A stretch of DNA of 64,000 bases from Aliivibrio fischeri (GTDB lineage Bacteria; Pseudomonadota; Gammaproteobacteria; Enterobacterales; Vibrionaceae): the NCBI GenBank assembly GCA_038993745.2, contig CP160629.1, positions 2,604,001 through 2,668,000 of the forward strand, written 5' to 3'. Position 1 is the stretch's first letter. Each line of letters opens with the position of its first letter. The notes beneath the pieces are model-generated. The model saw nothing but the letters and a program-made list of their open reading frames with translations. It was not told the origin of the DNA and did not search any database. Shown here in pieces: positions 22,426 to 33,193 of the stretch. Position numbers and translations under genes: made by a program.

Positions 22426-22481
22426 TTGACTAAAAGATATATTTTAGATACAACTTATAACATACATTATAAATACACCTT
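22426..22481 (+). promoter_or_regulatory. hmp promoter with two tandem NsrR operators
   Basis: Two 23-base 11-1-11 elements occur, at 22434-22456 (AAGATATATTT / AGATACAACTT) and 22459-22481 (AACATACATTA / AAATACACCTT), both close to the NsrR consensus AAGATGCATTT-N-AAATGCATCTT. TTGACT at 22426-22431 with TACAAC 17 bases on is a possible promoter overlapped by the first operator. Confidence 0.75.
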
Positions 22482-22495
22482 TAAAGGTAAACAAT

Positions 22496-23680
22496 ATGCT
22501 CAACAAAAACACCATTGATATCGTTAAATCAACAATTCCATTACTTGCTGAAACTGGCCCAGCTTTAACTGCGCATTTTTACGATCGCATGTTTACACAT
22601 AACCCCGAGTTAAAAGATATTTTTAACATGAGCAATCAACGCAATGGCGACCAACGTGAAGCATTATTTAATGCTATTTGCGCCTATGCAGGGAATATTG
22701 AAAATCTTGAAGTGCTATTACCAGCGGTTGAAAAGATTGCTCATAAGCATACGAGCTTTATGATCACAGCTGAGCAGTACAATATTGTTGGTGGTCACTT
22801 ACTTGCCACTCTTGATGAAATGTTTTCCCCTGGACAAGAAGTGTTAGATGCTTGGGGTGAAGCTTATGGCGTTCTCGCAAATGTATTTATTCAACGTGAA
22901 GAACAAATATATCAAGAGAATAACAACCAAGAAGGCGGCTGGCGTGGTCTACGTGAGTTTGAGCTTATTGCAAAAGAAAAAGAGAGTGAGCTAATCACAA
23001 GCTTTACCTTTATACCTACAGATGACCAACCTGTCTCTCGCTTTAAACCAGGTCAATATTTAGGGATTTACTTAACTCCTGAAGAGTTTGAAAACCAAGA
23101 AATTCGTCAGTACAGTTTATCTTCTGCCCCACAAGAAAAAACATATCGTATATCAGTAAAACGAGAAGATGGCGGTAAAGCATCAAACTATTTACATGAC
23201 CAATTGAATATTGGTGATAAGGTCAATCTTGCTGCCCCTGCTGGTGACTTTTTCTTAGATGTTGAGGCATCAACACCAGTAACACTTATTTCAGCTGGTG
23301 TAGGGTTAACACCTACTCTTTCTATGCTTGAAACATTAACAGAGCATAACGCAAACGTGAACTGGTTACATGCTACAGAAAATGGTACTCAACATGCCTT
23401 TAGAGAACATGTAAATACGTTAGCAGAAGCCTACTCACATATCTCGACTTACACTTGGTATAACCAACCGCAAGAAGTAGATAAGCTAAATCAACATTTT
23501 GATTTCTCAGGTTTTATGAATTTATCTGAAGTTAAAAATGAAATCATTACAGACAATGGCCACTACTATTTCTGTGGACCGGTTGGCTTTATGCAACACG
23601 TCGTAAAACAATTAGTTGAGCTAGGTGTTTCCGAAGACCGTATCCATTACGAATGCTTTGGACCACATAAAGTGCTTTAA
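22496..23680 (+). CDS. hmp: nitric oxide dioxygenase (flavohaemoglobin)
   Basis: Converts NO and O2 to nitrate using NAD(P)H. Residues about 1-140 are a globin with the proximal-His region [13 protein letters not shown]. Residues about 150-260 are an FAD domain with RQYSLSSAP. The C-terminal NAD domain has [13 protein letters not shown] and [13 protein letters not shown]. 394 residues is typical. Divergent from nsrR with tandem NsrR sites upstream; a strong terminator follows. In squid-colonising V. fischeri this enzyme counters host NO (established knowledge for that species). Confidence 0.97.
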   Translation: MLNKNTIDIVKSTIPLLAETGPALTAHFYDRMFTHNPELKDIFNMSNQRNGDQREALFNAICAYAGNIENLEVLLPAVEKIAHKHTSFMITAEQYNIVGGHLLATLDEMFSPGQEVLDAWGEAYGVLANVFIQREEQIYQENNNQEGGWRGLREFELIAKEKESELITSFTFIPTDDQPVSRFKPGQYLGIYLTPEEFENQEIRQYSLSSAPQEKTYRISVKREDGGKASNYLHDQLNIGDKVNLAAPAGDFFLDVEASTPVTLISAGVGLTPTLSMLETLTEHNANVNWLHATENGTQHAFREHVNTLAEAYSHISTYTWYNQPQEVDKLNQHFDFSGFMNLSEVKNEIITDNGHYYFCGPVGFMQHVVKQLVELGVSEDRIHYECFGPHKVL

Positions 23681-23700
23681 TTTTTATAAAGTAGAAATGC

Positions 23701-23736
23701 AAAAACGCCCAATGACATAATCATTGGGCGTTTTTT
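23701..23736 (+). terminator. bidirectional terminator between hmp and motX
   Basis: ACGCCCAATGA and TCATTGGGCGT form an 11-bp stem with a 5-base loop, flanked by an A-run and a T-run. Confidence 0.92.
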
Positions 23737-23781
23737 CGAGTTGATGAAACTCAATCGACTAAAATGAATCTTTTTTCAGGT

Positions 23782-24414
23782 TTACCAGAAAGTGTCGCGG
23801 CGCTTAGCCCTAGCGATCACATTGCCAGGCATACGCATTTCTAATCCACTTCTTAAATTAGCAATTCGCTTATGTTTACGCCCATCTGCAGTAACAGAAT
23901 TATACAGCCAACGATACGCATCTTCGTAATCTAATGGACTACCATAATCGCTAAGTAGCAATTCAGCTAAATGAATACGCGCATTAATGTTTCCCATGCC
24001 TGCAGCTTCACGCAAGTATGGAATTGCTCGCTCTCTATCCTGCTGAACTAATGTACCTTTGGCATAATAACGGCCAATTTGCTCTAACGCAGCTGGTAAG
24101 CCTTGTCTCGCAGCATTTTCCATATAATACAGGCCAAGTTCGACATCACGATCAACACATACACCCCATGCAAGCATATCTCCGTAAAGGAACTCATAAG
24201 CAGGTGAATCGATTTTAGTTGCTCGCGCAACGATATCTTGAACTAACTGACAATTATCAACGTTCTTCACCTGATTTAAGTGTGAATTGGTATCAAACAG
24301 TCGAAATAATTGGTTTTCGGTATAAATTGGGATCGGCTCTCCGATCTCTTCGCTAGCTGCATACATTGGCGCAAATGCCACCAAACATGCCGCTACGAGG
24401 TGTCGTAGTTTCAT
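23782..24414 (-). CDS. motX: sodium-driven polar flagellar motor protein MotX
   Basis: T-ring component that with MotY anchors the PomAB stator around the Vibrio polar flagellar basal body. A signal peptide (MKLRHLVAACLVAFAPMYA) is followed by Sel1-type repeats at about residues 75-165 (YGDMLAWGVCVDRDVELGLY; YYMENAARQGLPAALEQIG; AIPYLREAAGMGNINARIHL). 210 residues and the ending KRRDTFW fit recalled vibrio MotX proteins. A clear FliA (sigma-28) promoter precedes it, and purA lies upstream as in V. cholerae. Other Sel1 proteins are the alternative, but context makes MotX much more likely. Confidence 0.88.
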   Translation of the reverse strand: MKLRHLVAACLVAFAPMYAASEEIGEPIPIYTENQLFRLFDTNSHLNQVKNVDNCQLVQDIVARATKIDSPAYEFLYGDMLAWGVCVDRDVELGLYYMENAARQGLPAALEQIGRYYAKGTLVQQDRERAIPYLREAAGMGNINARIHLAELLLSDYGSPLDYEDAYRWLYNSVTADGRKHKRIANLRSGLEMRMPGNVIARAKRRDTFW

Positions 24415-24445
24415 AATTCATCAACTCTTTATAACTGTATTTATT

Positions 24446-24472
24446 ATATCGACGTTGGCGGCAACATCTTTA
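24446..24472 (-). promoter_or_regulatory. FliA (sigma-28) promoter of motX
   Basis: On the minus strand TAAA (24472-24469), exactly 15 bases, then GTCGATAT (24453-24446), against consensus TAAA-N15-GCCGATAA. The -10 ends about 32 bases before the motX ATG. Confidence 0.8.
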
Positions 24473-24560
24473 GACAAAATTTGCCCTAAGTGGCAATTTT
24501 TTGCCCACTAGATATAAGTGATTGATTCAACGATATTTGAGTATTTGATGGGGGCAGAGA

Positions 24561-24600
24561 TAGGGGCTAGGGATCAGAAACTAGGGACTAGAAACTGGAA
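24561..24600. repeat. short degenerate CTAGGGA/CTAGAAA repeat
   Basis: Within 40 bases the units CTAGGGATCAGAAA, CTAGGGA and CTAGAAACTGG recur as an imperfect tandem series between purA and motX. No coding potential and no clear hairpin. Confidence 0.55.
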
Positions 24601-24610
24601 TACCAGACAT

Positions 24611-24640
24611 AAAAAAACCAGCTACATGAGCTGGTTTTTC
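24611..24640 (-). terminator. terminator after purA
   Basis: ACCAGCT and AGCTGGT pair around a 5-base loop, followed on the minus strand by seven T. Confidence 0.88.
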
Positions 24641-24657
24641 TTTCATTCACTAAGCGA

Positions 24658-25995
<1,338 letters not shown>

Positions 25996-26151
25996 TTAAA
26001 AATGGATTCTAGCATTGATAGAAAAATCTTTCAGTTATTTTTAACCGAAATCTCACTTTCACTATAAAGCGCTATTAATATTCCGTTATTTATTATTTCT
26101 TTTTCTAATAAAATCAGAAATTAGCCTGTGATTTTATATTTAAGAAAAAAA

Positions 26152-26337
26152 TCAAAGCATCACACTACAGATTACAAGCCCTGCAACCACTAAACACCCA
26201 CCAATTCGACGCAGCGTATTATCCGGTTGCTCACTCAATTGAGCGACCATATTACGCCAACCATTAGGGGCAATTAATGGTCCCAACCCCTCAACAATTA
26301 ACACCATACCAATCGCTAGCCAAATTGCGTTACTCAT
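26152..26337 (-). CDS. small membrane protein of the DUF2065 family (YjeT-like)
   Basis: 61-residue protein with two hydrophobic helices (about residues 3-22 and 42-61) joined by a polar loop, and the conserved AIWLAIGMVLIVEGLGPLI start. The ATG at 26337 is chosen because AAGGA sits seven bases upstream; a TTG two codons earlier is also in frame. Function unknown. It lies between hflC and purA, the same place as yjeT in E. coli. Confidence 0.85.
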   Translation of the reverse strand: MSNAIWLAIGMVLIVEGLGPLIAPNGWRNMVAQLSEQPDNTLRRIGGCLVVAGLVICSVML

Positions 26338-26379
26338 TGCCAATCCTTAATTCGATTTAATTTCTATACGCTAAATACA

Positions 26380-26405
26380 AAACAAGGCCCCGAAGGACCT
26401 TGTTA
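26380..26405 (-). terminator. terminator after hflC
   Basis: CAAGGTCC and GGCCTTG pair around TTCGG on the minus strand, followed by TTTTG. It is the likely end of the tsaE-hflC supercluster transcript. Confidence 0.75.
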
Positions 26406-26434
26406 TTTTATACGTTAATTAAACAAGTGAATGT

Positions 26435-27319
26435 TTACTTTCCGCCTTTTGAATCATTCATGTACTTAAAGAAGTCAGTCTTAGGATCAAGTACTAAGAT
26501 ATCGCTCTTACTGTTGAATGATTTTTCATACGCTCTTAATGAACGAATGAAGCTAAAGAACTCAGGCTCTTTATTAAATGCATCTGCATACAATTTAGCA
26601 ACTTTTGCGTCCGCATTACCACGAGTAATACGGGCTGTTTTATCTGCTTCAGCAATAATTGTCGCTACTTCAAGTTCTGATTGAGCACGAATTACTTCGG
26701 CTTTCTCACGACCTTGAGAACGTAGTTTACGAGCAACGGCTTCACGCTCTGCACGCATACGACGGTAAATAGATTCAGAGATTTCTTCTGGTAAGTTGAT
26801 TTTCTTAATTCGTAAATCAATTACCTCAATCCCTAAATCGCCCGTTCCATCTTGCGAGTCTAGAAGTACGGTACTCATTACTTCTTCACGTTTTTCAGAA
26901 ACAAGCTCTTTTACTGTCGTACTACCAATCTCAGCACGTAAACCATCAGATACACGGCGTTGTAATAACGCTTCCGCCGTTAGGATGTTACCACCACCTG
27001 TTGCTAAGTAGAATTGACCAAAGTCTTTAATCTTCCACTTAACATATGAGTCGATGATAACGTCTTTTTTCTCTGACGTTACGAAACGGTCTGATTGATC
27101 ATCCATTGTTTGAATACGAGCATCTAACGTGTTTACACGATCGAACAGTGGCATTTTAAAGTGCAAACCAGGTTCGTAAATACGTGTAATGTTGTTATCT
27201 TCTTTAATCAAACGACCAAAACGAGTAACAATACCGCGCTCACCTTCTGGGATCACAAACAGTGACATCAGGAAAATAGCAACAACAACGATAAGTGTTG
27301 GGATCATTAACTTACGCAT
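26435..27319 (-). CDS. hflC: HflC, regulator of FtsH protease
   Basis: Inner-membrane SPFH/band-7 protein that with HflK forms a cage around the FtsH protease. One N-terminal membrane helix (MIPTLIVVVAIFLMSLFVIP), then the SPFH domain (EGERGIVTRFGRLI) and a charged helical region (RRMRAEREAVARKLRSQGRE). 294 residues, somewhat shorter than E. coli HflC. Only 2 bp separate it from hflK, so the two are translated together. Confidence 0.96.
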   Translation of the reverse strand: MRKLMIPTLIVVVAIFLMSLFVIPEGERGIVTRFGRLIKEDNNITRIYEPGLHFKMPLFDRVNTLDARIQTMDDQSDRFVTSEKKDVIIDSYVKWKIKDFGQFYLATGGGNILTAEALLQRRVSDGLRAEIGSTTVKELVSEKREEVMSTVLLDSQDGTGDLGIEVIDLRIKKINLPEEISESIYRRMRAEREAVARKLRSQGREKAEVIRAQSELEVATIIAEADKTARITRGNADAKVAKLYADAFNKEPEFFSFIRSLRAYEKSFNSKSDILVLDPKTDFFKYMNDSKGGK

Positions 27320-27321
27320 GA

Positions 27322-28527
27322 TTAATATCTCCCTTCACGTGTTGAGTTACGGCCAGTAGAGTTCGTAGTAGTTGGTTGGTTCTTTTTCTCTAATTCAATC
27401 GTATAATCTTTTGAAGACGATGTTGACGTCTTAGGAGATACGTTTGTCGCTCCTTGTTGATTACCCGTAATTTTATCTAATGGAAGGTATAAAAGATTTC
27501 CATTTGATTCTGAATCGATCAAAACCTTACTTGTATTGCTGTATACACGTTCCATAGTATCAAGGTACAAACGAGTACGAGTTACTTCTGGCGCTTTATT
27601 GTATTCAGGCAATAGTTTTTCAAACTGTGCAATTTGACCAATTGCTTCGTTAACTTTACGTTCAGTATAACCTTGAGCTTCTTTCTTCAAACGTTCAGCA
27701 CGACCTGTCGCTTTTGGAAGAATGTCATTACTGTACGCTTCAGCTTCACGAATGAAACGCTCTTCATCTTCTCGAGCTGCAATTGCATCATCAAATGACG
27801 CTTTTACTTGTTCAGGTGGACGAGCTGATTGGAAGTTCACATCAACGACAATTAAACCCATGTCGTATTTATCAATAATACGATTCAGTGTTTCTTGAGT
27901 ACGTTGACGGATCTCTTGACGACCACTGGTCAAGATGTCATCCATTTTTGCATCACCAATAACAGCACGTAATGCAGAATCTGTCGCTTGACGTAAGCTG
28001 TCATCAGCATTCGTTACGGTATAAAGATATTTATGAGCATCAGCAACACGGTATTGAACACCCATTTCAACAGTAACTACGTTTTCATCTTTCGTTAGCA
28101 TTAAACCTTTTGAGTTTAAAGAACGAATAGACTGAATGTTTACTGGTGTCACTTGATCAATAAAGGTTGGTTTCCAGTTTAGACCTGGATCAACCATACG
28201 ATCGTATTGGCCAAAACGTAATACAACGCCTCGATCACTTTCACCAATAGTATAGAAACCAGAGAATACCCAAATCGCAATAGCGACAACTGCAATTAGT
28301 CCTAAACCAACTGCGCCACCATTACCAAATGAAGGTAAACCACTGCCACCTTTATTGTTTCCACCGTTATTACCACCACCAAACTTACCGCTTAGCTTCT
28401 GGCTTAACTTGTTAAACACCTCATCAAGATCTGGTGGACCTTGATCACGGCCACCGCGATTTTTATTACCCCAAGGGTCTTTATCGCCGCCGTTATTGTT
28501 GTTATTTCCAGGCTCATTCCACGCCAT
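27322..28527 (-). CDS. hflK: HflK, regulator of FtsH protease
   Basis: Partner of HflC in the FtsH-associated membrane complex. The N-terminal 75 residues are rich in Gly and Asn (NNNNGGDKDPWGNKNRGG), as in other HflK proteins. A membrane helix follows at about 76-97 (GLGLIAVVAIAIWVFSGFY), then the SPFH domain (IGESDRGVVLRFGQYDRMV). The C terminus is a low-complexity Ser/Thr/Asn tail. 401 residues. It lies 36 bp after hflX and directly before hflC. Confidence 0.96.
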   Translation of the reverse strand: MAWNEPGNNNNNGGDKDPWGNKNRGGRDQGPPDLDEVFNKLSQKLSGKFGGGNNGGNNKGGSGLPSFGNGGAVGLGLIAVVAIAIWVFSGFYTIGESDRGVVLRFGQYDRMVDPGLNWKPTFIDQVTPVNIQSIRSLNSKGLMLTKDENVVTVEMGVQYRVADAHKYLYTVTNADDSLRQATDSALRAVIGDAKMDDILTSGRQEIRQRTQETLNRIIDKYDMGLIVVDVNFQSARPPEQVKASFDDAIAAREDEERFIREAEAYSNDILPKATGRAERLKKEAQGYTERKVNEAIGQIAQFEKLLPEYNKAPEVTRTRLYLDTMERVYSNTSKVLIDSESNGNLLYLPLDKITGNQQGATNVSPKTSTSSSKDYTIELEKKNQPTTTNSTGRNSTREGRY

Positions 28528-28563
28528 TAGAAAACTCCATGATAATTATGAAGATAAAGAATT

Positions 28564-29865
28564 CTATGCACTCTCTTTAGTAATAATAAAATCACTTAAG
28601 GGAGCATCTTCACGTTTTTCCAACTTAGACCAATCAACTTGCTGCATACGTACATCAACCAGCAAACTGCCATCATCTTGATATTCTTCGTTAAGAATAC
28701 ATTGCATTTGAAAGAATTTACTTCGAAGACGTCCAACCCAATCAGGCGGTAAAAGCAAAGAATGCTCAACCATCTGTCCAGATAAGCGCTCAGTTAATGC
28801 TTGGAATAATAACTCTATGCCTTTGCCTTCCATCGCGGAAACCCAAACACATCGAGGTATACCTTCCTCATCACGCTCAATTCGTGGTTGTTGATCTTCT
28901 AAGTTATCAATCTTATTCATTACAAGAAGAGTCGGTACCTCATTGGCATCTATCTCTTCAAGAACAATATCTACTGCTTCAATATTCTCACGAAAACGTT
29001 CATCACTCGCATCTACAACATGTAACAAGATATTAGCTTCTTGTGTTTCTTGTAATGTCGCTTTAAAAGCGGCAACCAAATCATGTGGTAAATGACGAAT
29101 AAAACCTACCGTATCAGCAAGAATTGAGGTTCCTACATCGGCAACTTCTATTTTTCGTAATGTTGGATCCAAAGTCGCAAACAATTGGTCAGCAGCATAA
29201 ACCCCAGCCTCTGTAATTCGATTAAACAACGTAGATTTACCTGCGTTGGTGTAACCGACTAAAGAAATGGTTGGAATTTCTGCACGGTGTCGAGCTCGAC
29301 GCCCTTGCTCACGTTGTTTAGCTACTTTGCCTAACCTACGAAGAATCGCTTTAATACGTTCACGCAACAATCGTCTATCAGTCTCTAACTGAGTCTCACC
29401 TGGACCACGTAAACCTATACCGCCTTTTTGACGTTCAAGGTGAGTCCAACCACGGATTAATCGCGTAGAGATATGACGTAATTGTGCTAACTCAACTTGC
29501 AACTTACCTTCGTAAGTTCGTGCTCGTTGAGCAAATATATCCAGTATTAGACCCGTACGATCTATTACTCGACACTGACATAATTGTTCTAAATTTCGTT
29601 CTTGAGCCGGAGATAATGCGTGATTAAAAATCACGATATCTGCGTTATTAGCTCGAACAGCATCGGCAATTTCTTGTGCCTTGCCTTCACCAACATAATA
29701 TTTAGGGAGTGGAGATTGACGGGTTCCCGTCACAACACCTACTGTGTTTACCCCCGCAGAAGAAATTAACATTTTACATTCGTTAAGATCTTCAATCTCC
29801 CCTTGATAGGTAAAGTCAATGTGCACAAGAATAGCCTGTTCACCGGATTCATAACGGTCAAACAA
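28564..29865 (-). CDS. hflX: ribosome-splitting GTPase HflX
   Basis: GTPase that dissociates stalled 70S ribosomes under stress. The N-terminal HflX domain includes GLRGPGETQLETDRRLLRER. The G domain follows, with G1 GYTNAGKSTLFNRIT, G3 DTVGFIRHLPHDL and G4 VMNKID. 433 residues is normal. It lies between hfq (39-bp gap) and hflK, the conserved gamma-proteobacterial order. Confidence 0.97.
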   Translation of the reverse strand: MFDRYESGEQAILVHIDFTYQGEIEDLNECKMLISSAGVNTVGVVTGTRQSPLPKYYVGEGKAQEIADAVRANNADIVIFNHALSPAQERNLEQLCQCRVIDRTGLILDIFAQRARTYEGKLQVELAQLRHISTRLIRGWTHLERQKGGIGLRGPGETQLETDRRLLRERIKAILRRLGKVAKQREQGRRARHRAEIPTISLVGYTNAGKSTLFNRITEAGVYAADQLFATLDPTLRKIEVADVGTSILADTVGFIRHLPHDLVAAFKATLQETQEANILLHVVDASDERFRENIEAVDIVLEEIDANEVPTLLVMNKIDNLEDQQPRIERDEEGIPRCVWVSAMEGKGIELLFQALTERLSGQMVEHSLLLPPDWVGRLRSKFFQMQCILNEEYQDDGSLLVDVRMQQVDWSKLEKREDAPLSDFIITKESA

Positions 29866-29904
29866 GCGTTAACTCCTTAACTGATTAACTATTCTAGAAT
29901 AGTA

Positions 29905-30204
<300 letters not shown>

Positions 30205-30275
30205 TTATTTAGCTATGAGCCTTTAGCTTATGACTAAACGCACTTAAGTTAAACAACATTGAAGCATTTTTGTGC

Positions 30276-31208
30276 TTATTTTTTCTCTAATTGAGTCGAA
30301 ATCAACTCTAAAGCGCCGTCAATGTCATCACTATCAAGCCAAGTTAACTCTTTCCAGCTACGTAGCCAGGTAATTTGTCGCTTGGCTAATTGACGAGTAG
30401 CACAGATACCACGGAAAACCGCCTCATCCAATGTCCCCTCCCCGTCAAAATAGTCCCACATTTGTCGATAACCAACACATCGAATTGATGGTAAATCAGC
30501 ATGAAGATCATCACGTTCATACAATGCTCGTGCTTCTGCTTCAAACCCTTCTTCCATCATATTCGCAAAGCGAAGTTCAATACGACGATGAATTTCTGCT
30601 CTCTCTTTCGGTGCAATCGCAAATTGATGCACCTCATAAGGCAAAGCATCACCTTTAATCTGGGTTAATTCTGTTAATGTTTTACCCGAAATTCGAAATA
30701 CTTCCAACGCTCGGGAAAGTCGTTGTGGATCATTTGGATGAATTCTTTCAGCTGAGACAGGATCAATCGTTTTTAATTGATCATGCATCGCTTCCCATCC
30801 AAATTGTTCCGCTTCTTGCTCAATTTGAGCTCTAATGTCAGCATCCGCTGCTGGTAATGGCGAAAGACCTTCAAGTAATGCTTTGTAGTACAACATCGTA
30901 CCACCCACTAACAATGGGATCTTTCCTTGAGCAACGATATCATCCATCTCTTTAAGAGCATCACGACGAAAATCCGCTGCCGAATAACTCTCTGTTGGAT
31001 CAAGAATATCAATAAGACGATGAGGAGCCTGTAAAAGTTCCTCTGCATTTGGTTTTGCCGTACCAATATCCATACCCTTATAGATAAGGGCGGAGTCTAC
31101 GCTAATCAACTCCACAGGAAAACGTTTTCGCAATTCAATTGCTAAGTTTGTTTTCCCTGACGCTGTTGGTCCCATCAAAAAGATGGCTTTTGGTAATGGT
31201 TTATTCAT
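30276..31208 (-). CDS. miaA: tRNA dimethylallyltransferase
   Basis: Adds a dimethylallyl group to A37 of tRNAs reading U-starting codons. P-loop [35 protein letters not shown] and [16 protein letters not shown] are family motifs. 310 residues is normal. Its ATG lies inside the expected native end of mutL (8-base overlap); in the frame present here mutL stops 63 bases upstream, so translational coupling may be altered. Confidence 0.97.
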   Translation of the reverse strand: MNKPLPKAIFLMGPTASGKTNLAIELRKRFPVELISVDSALIYKGMDIGTAKPNAEELLQAPHRLIDILDPTESYSAADFRRDALKEMDDIVAQGKIPLLVGGTMLYYKALLEGLSPLPAADADIRAQIEQEAEQFGWEAMHDQLKTIDPVSAERIHPNDPQRLSRALEVFRISGKTLTELTQIKGDALPYEVHQFAIAPKERAEIHRRIELRFANMMEEGFEAEARALYERDDLHADLPSIRCVGYRQMWDYFDGEGTLDEAVFRGICATRQLAKRQITWLRSWKELTWLDSDDIDGALELISTQLEKK

Positions 31209-31271
31209 GACTAAATGCTTGTATCACTTGTGTAATATCGATGTCTTTTAATAATTTAGGGTAGAAATTAT

Positions 31272-33182
31272 TCAATTCATCCCCCATAATTGCTCTAATT
31301 CCATCACTAATTGGATAGCTTGAGCAGTAGTATAACTTACTTCATCATGTTGAATTTGATGAGAAAGCCATTTTATTACTTGCTCTAACGATGGATTAAT
31401 TTGTTCTAGATACCTTAACAGATTCGGGATCAATTGTTGTAAGTTCTGCTGTCTGATTGGTTGACAAACAGCCATTACGATAATATTTGTTCTATTTTTA
31501 ACTTTAAGATCAATACCTAAAGATTTCAACAAAGAGGCGTAATTAGATAAATTGTTACAAATTGACTCATCAATACCAACAGAAAGCGGTATCAATAAAG
31601 GTTGAGGTTTCAACGGCTCAGCATTAACCGAACTTAACTGACCGTAGATTTTGACAAACTCGGCATAGCGTAAGTTCAATAACTGAAGTTGCTTTCCTTG
31701 TTGCAACAATGCAAAAGACGATTCAACAACACTTAATACTTTGCCTAATGTGATGTCATTTTTAGACACGTGAGTAACTTGAGGTGCAACTCGCTCAATT
31801 TGTTGAGTGGTTCTGAATGTATGTGATTGCTCATTCACCTGAGAGGTACTTTCTCTCTGCTCTCTATTTTGGGTGGTAAGCAGTTCATTGTAATTAGAAA
31901 GTGCTTTTTTCGTTGGTTTATCAGTATGGAATGAACGAGATGGTGCAGTGGAATTTGAAGATGAACTCCCAACGTTTCCTTTCGGTATCCATGAATCTAA
32001 TGGCGCCTTATTTGGATAACTTGGCGTAGATTCTACCGCAGCTCTTAATTGTTCAGATTTAGGATAATGTGTTTGTTGAGGCTGTCGTACATATTCTTTC
32101 ATTGGTGGAAAATACGATTCTTTGCTCTCAAGTTGTTGCTCTTCAGCCTCAGACTGAATATGACCAACCACATCAGGTAATGATGCGCCTTGCTGTAATG
32201 CACCAAAAATGGCTTGGTAAATAAAATCATGCACTAATCGTGCTTGATGAAAACGTACCTCGTGTTTTGCAGGGTGTACGTTAACATCAACATCATGTGG
32301 ATTGATCTCAATAAATAAAATATACGCTGCATATTGGTTTGCAGGCAAAGATGATTCATAACCTTGACGGATAGCATGATTGATTAGCTTATCTTTCATC
32401 ATACGCCCGTTCACATAACAGTATTGAATATCACCCTGTGCTCTTGCTCCTTCTGGAGACGATATCCAACCGTGAAACTTCAACTCTCCATGCTCTAACT
32501 CGACTTCTAATGCATGTTGCAAGAAATTTGCACCACATACGGCCGCTAAACGTTTTTCTATTTGAGGTTTAGTTTGTGCTGCTCGATATTGACGAACCAT
32601 CTTACCGTTATGACGTAAATTAATCGTCACATCCAATCGGCTTAATGCAATACGCTTTAATAGTTCATCAATATGAGTAAATTCTGTTTTATCTGCTCGC
32701 AGGAACTTACGACGTGCTGGAGTATTAAAAAACAGATCAACCACATCAATAGTCGTTCCAATGGGATGAGCAGCCGGCTTTAATTTCACATTCATTTCTC
32801 GACCTTCAGCATAAGCAGACCATGCCTCTTCTTGGGCAACAGTACGAGAAGTTAGTGTTAAACGTGAAACGGAACTAATAGAAGCAAGAGCTTCACCTCG
32901 AAACCCCAAACTAACAATGGCTTCAAGATCATCTAATGAAGTGATTTTTGATGTGGCATGACGACTTAAGGCTAAGGTAAGTTCATCTTTTGGGATCCCC
33001 GATCCATTATCGCGAATTCGGATTAACTTGCTGCCACCTTTTTCGATATCAATATCGATGCGAGTTGCTCCCGCATCGATACTGTTTTCTACCAATTCTT
33101 TAACAACAGAAGCCGGACGCTCCACAACCTCACCCGCCGCAATTTGGTTGGCTAATCGTGCTGGTAAGATTTGAATTGGCAT
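31272..33182 (-). CDS. mutL: DNA mismatch repair protein MutL (C terminus apparently frameshifted)
   Basis: GHKL ATPase linking MutS mismatch recognition to MutH nicking. The ATPase domain has [17 protein letters not shown] (catalytic Glu and Asn) and [16 protein letters not shown]; a Ser/Gln-rich linker spans about 345-460 and the C-terminal dimerisation domain follows. The frame ends at LEQLWGMN. Adding one base to the run of five C at 31281-31285 continues it as [16 protein letters not shown] then [10 protein letters not shown], stopping at 31201. That is a good match to the family C terminus (E. coli LLQSVDLHPAIKALKDE). So the last 24 or so residues are displaced, probably harming dimerisation if real. 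Distance to upstream amiB is 11 bp. Confidence 0.93.
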   Translation of the reverse strand: MPIQILPARLANQIAAGEVVERPASVVKELVENSIDAGATRIDIDIEKGGSKLIRIRDNGSGIPKDELTLALSRHATSKITSLDDLEAIVSLGFRGEALASISSVSRLTLTSRTVAQEEAWSAYAEGREMNVKLKPAAHPIGTTIDVVDLFFNTPARRKFLRADKTEFTHIDELLKRIALSRLDVTINLRHNGKMVRQYRAAQTKPQIEKRLAAVCGANFLQHALEVELEHGELKFHGWISSPEGARAQGDIQYCYVNGRMMKDKLINHAIRQGYESSLPANQYAAYILFIEINPHDVDVNVHPAKHEVRFHQARLVHDFIYQAIFGALQQGASLPDVVGHIQSEAEEQQLESKESYFPPMKEYVRQPQQTHYPKSEQLRAAVESTPSYPNKAPLDSWIPKGNVGSSSSNSTAPSRSFHTDKPTKKALSNYNELLTTQNREQRESTSQVNEQSHTFRTTQQIERVAPQVTHVSKNDITLGKVLSVVESSFALLQQGKQLQLLNLRYAEFVKIYGQLSSVNAEPLKPQPLLIPLSVGIDESICNNLSNYASLLKSLGIDLKVKNRTNIIVMAVCQPIRQQNLQQLIPNLLRYLEQINPSLEQVIKWLSHQIQHDEVSYTTAQAIQLVMELEQLWGMN

Positions 33183-33193
33183 GACCTTGTTCC

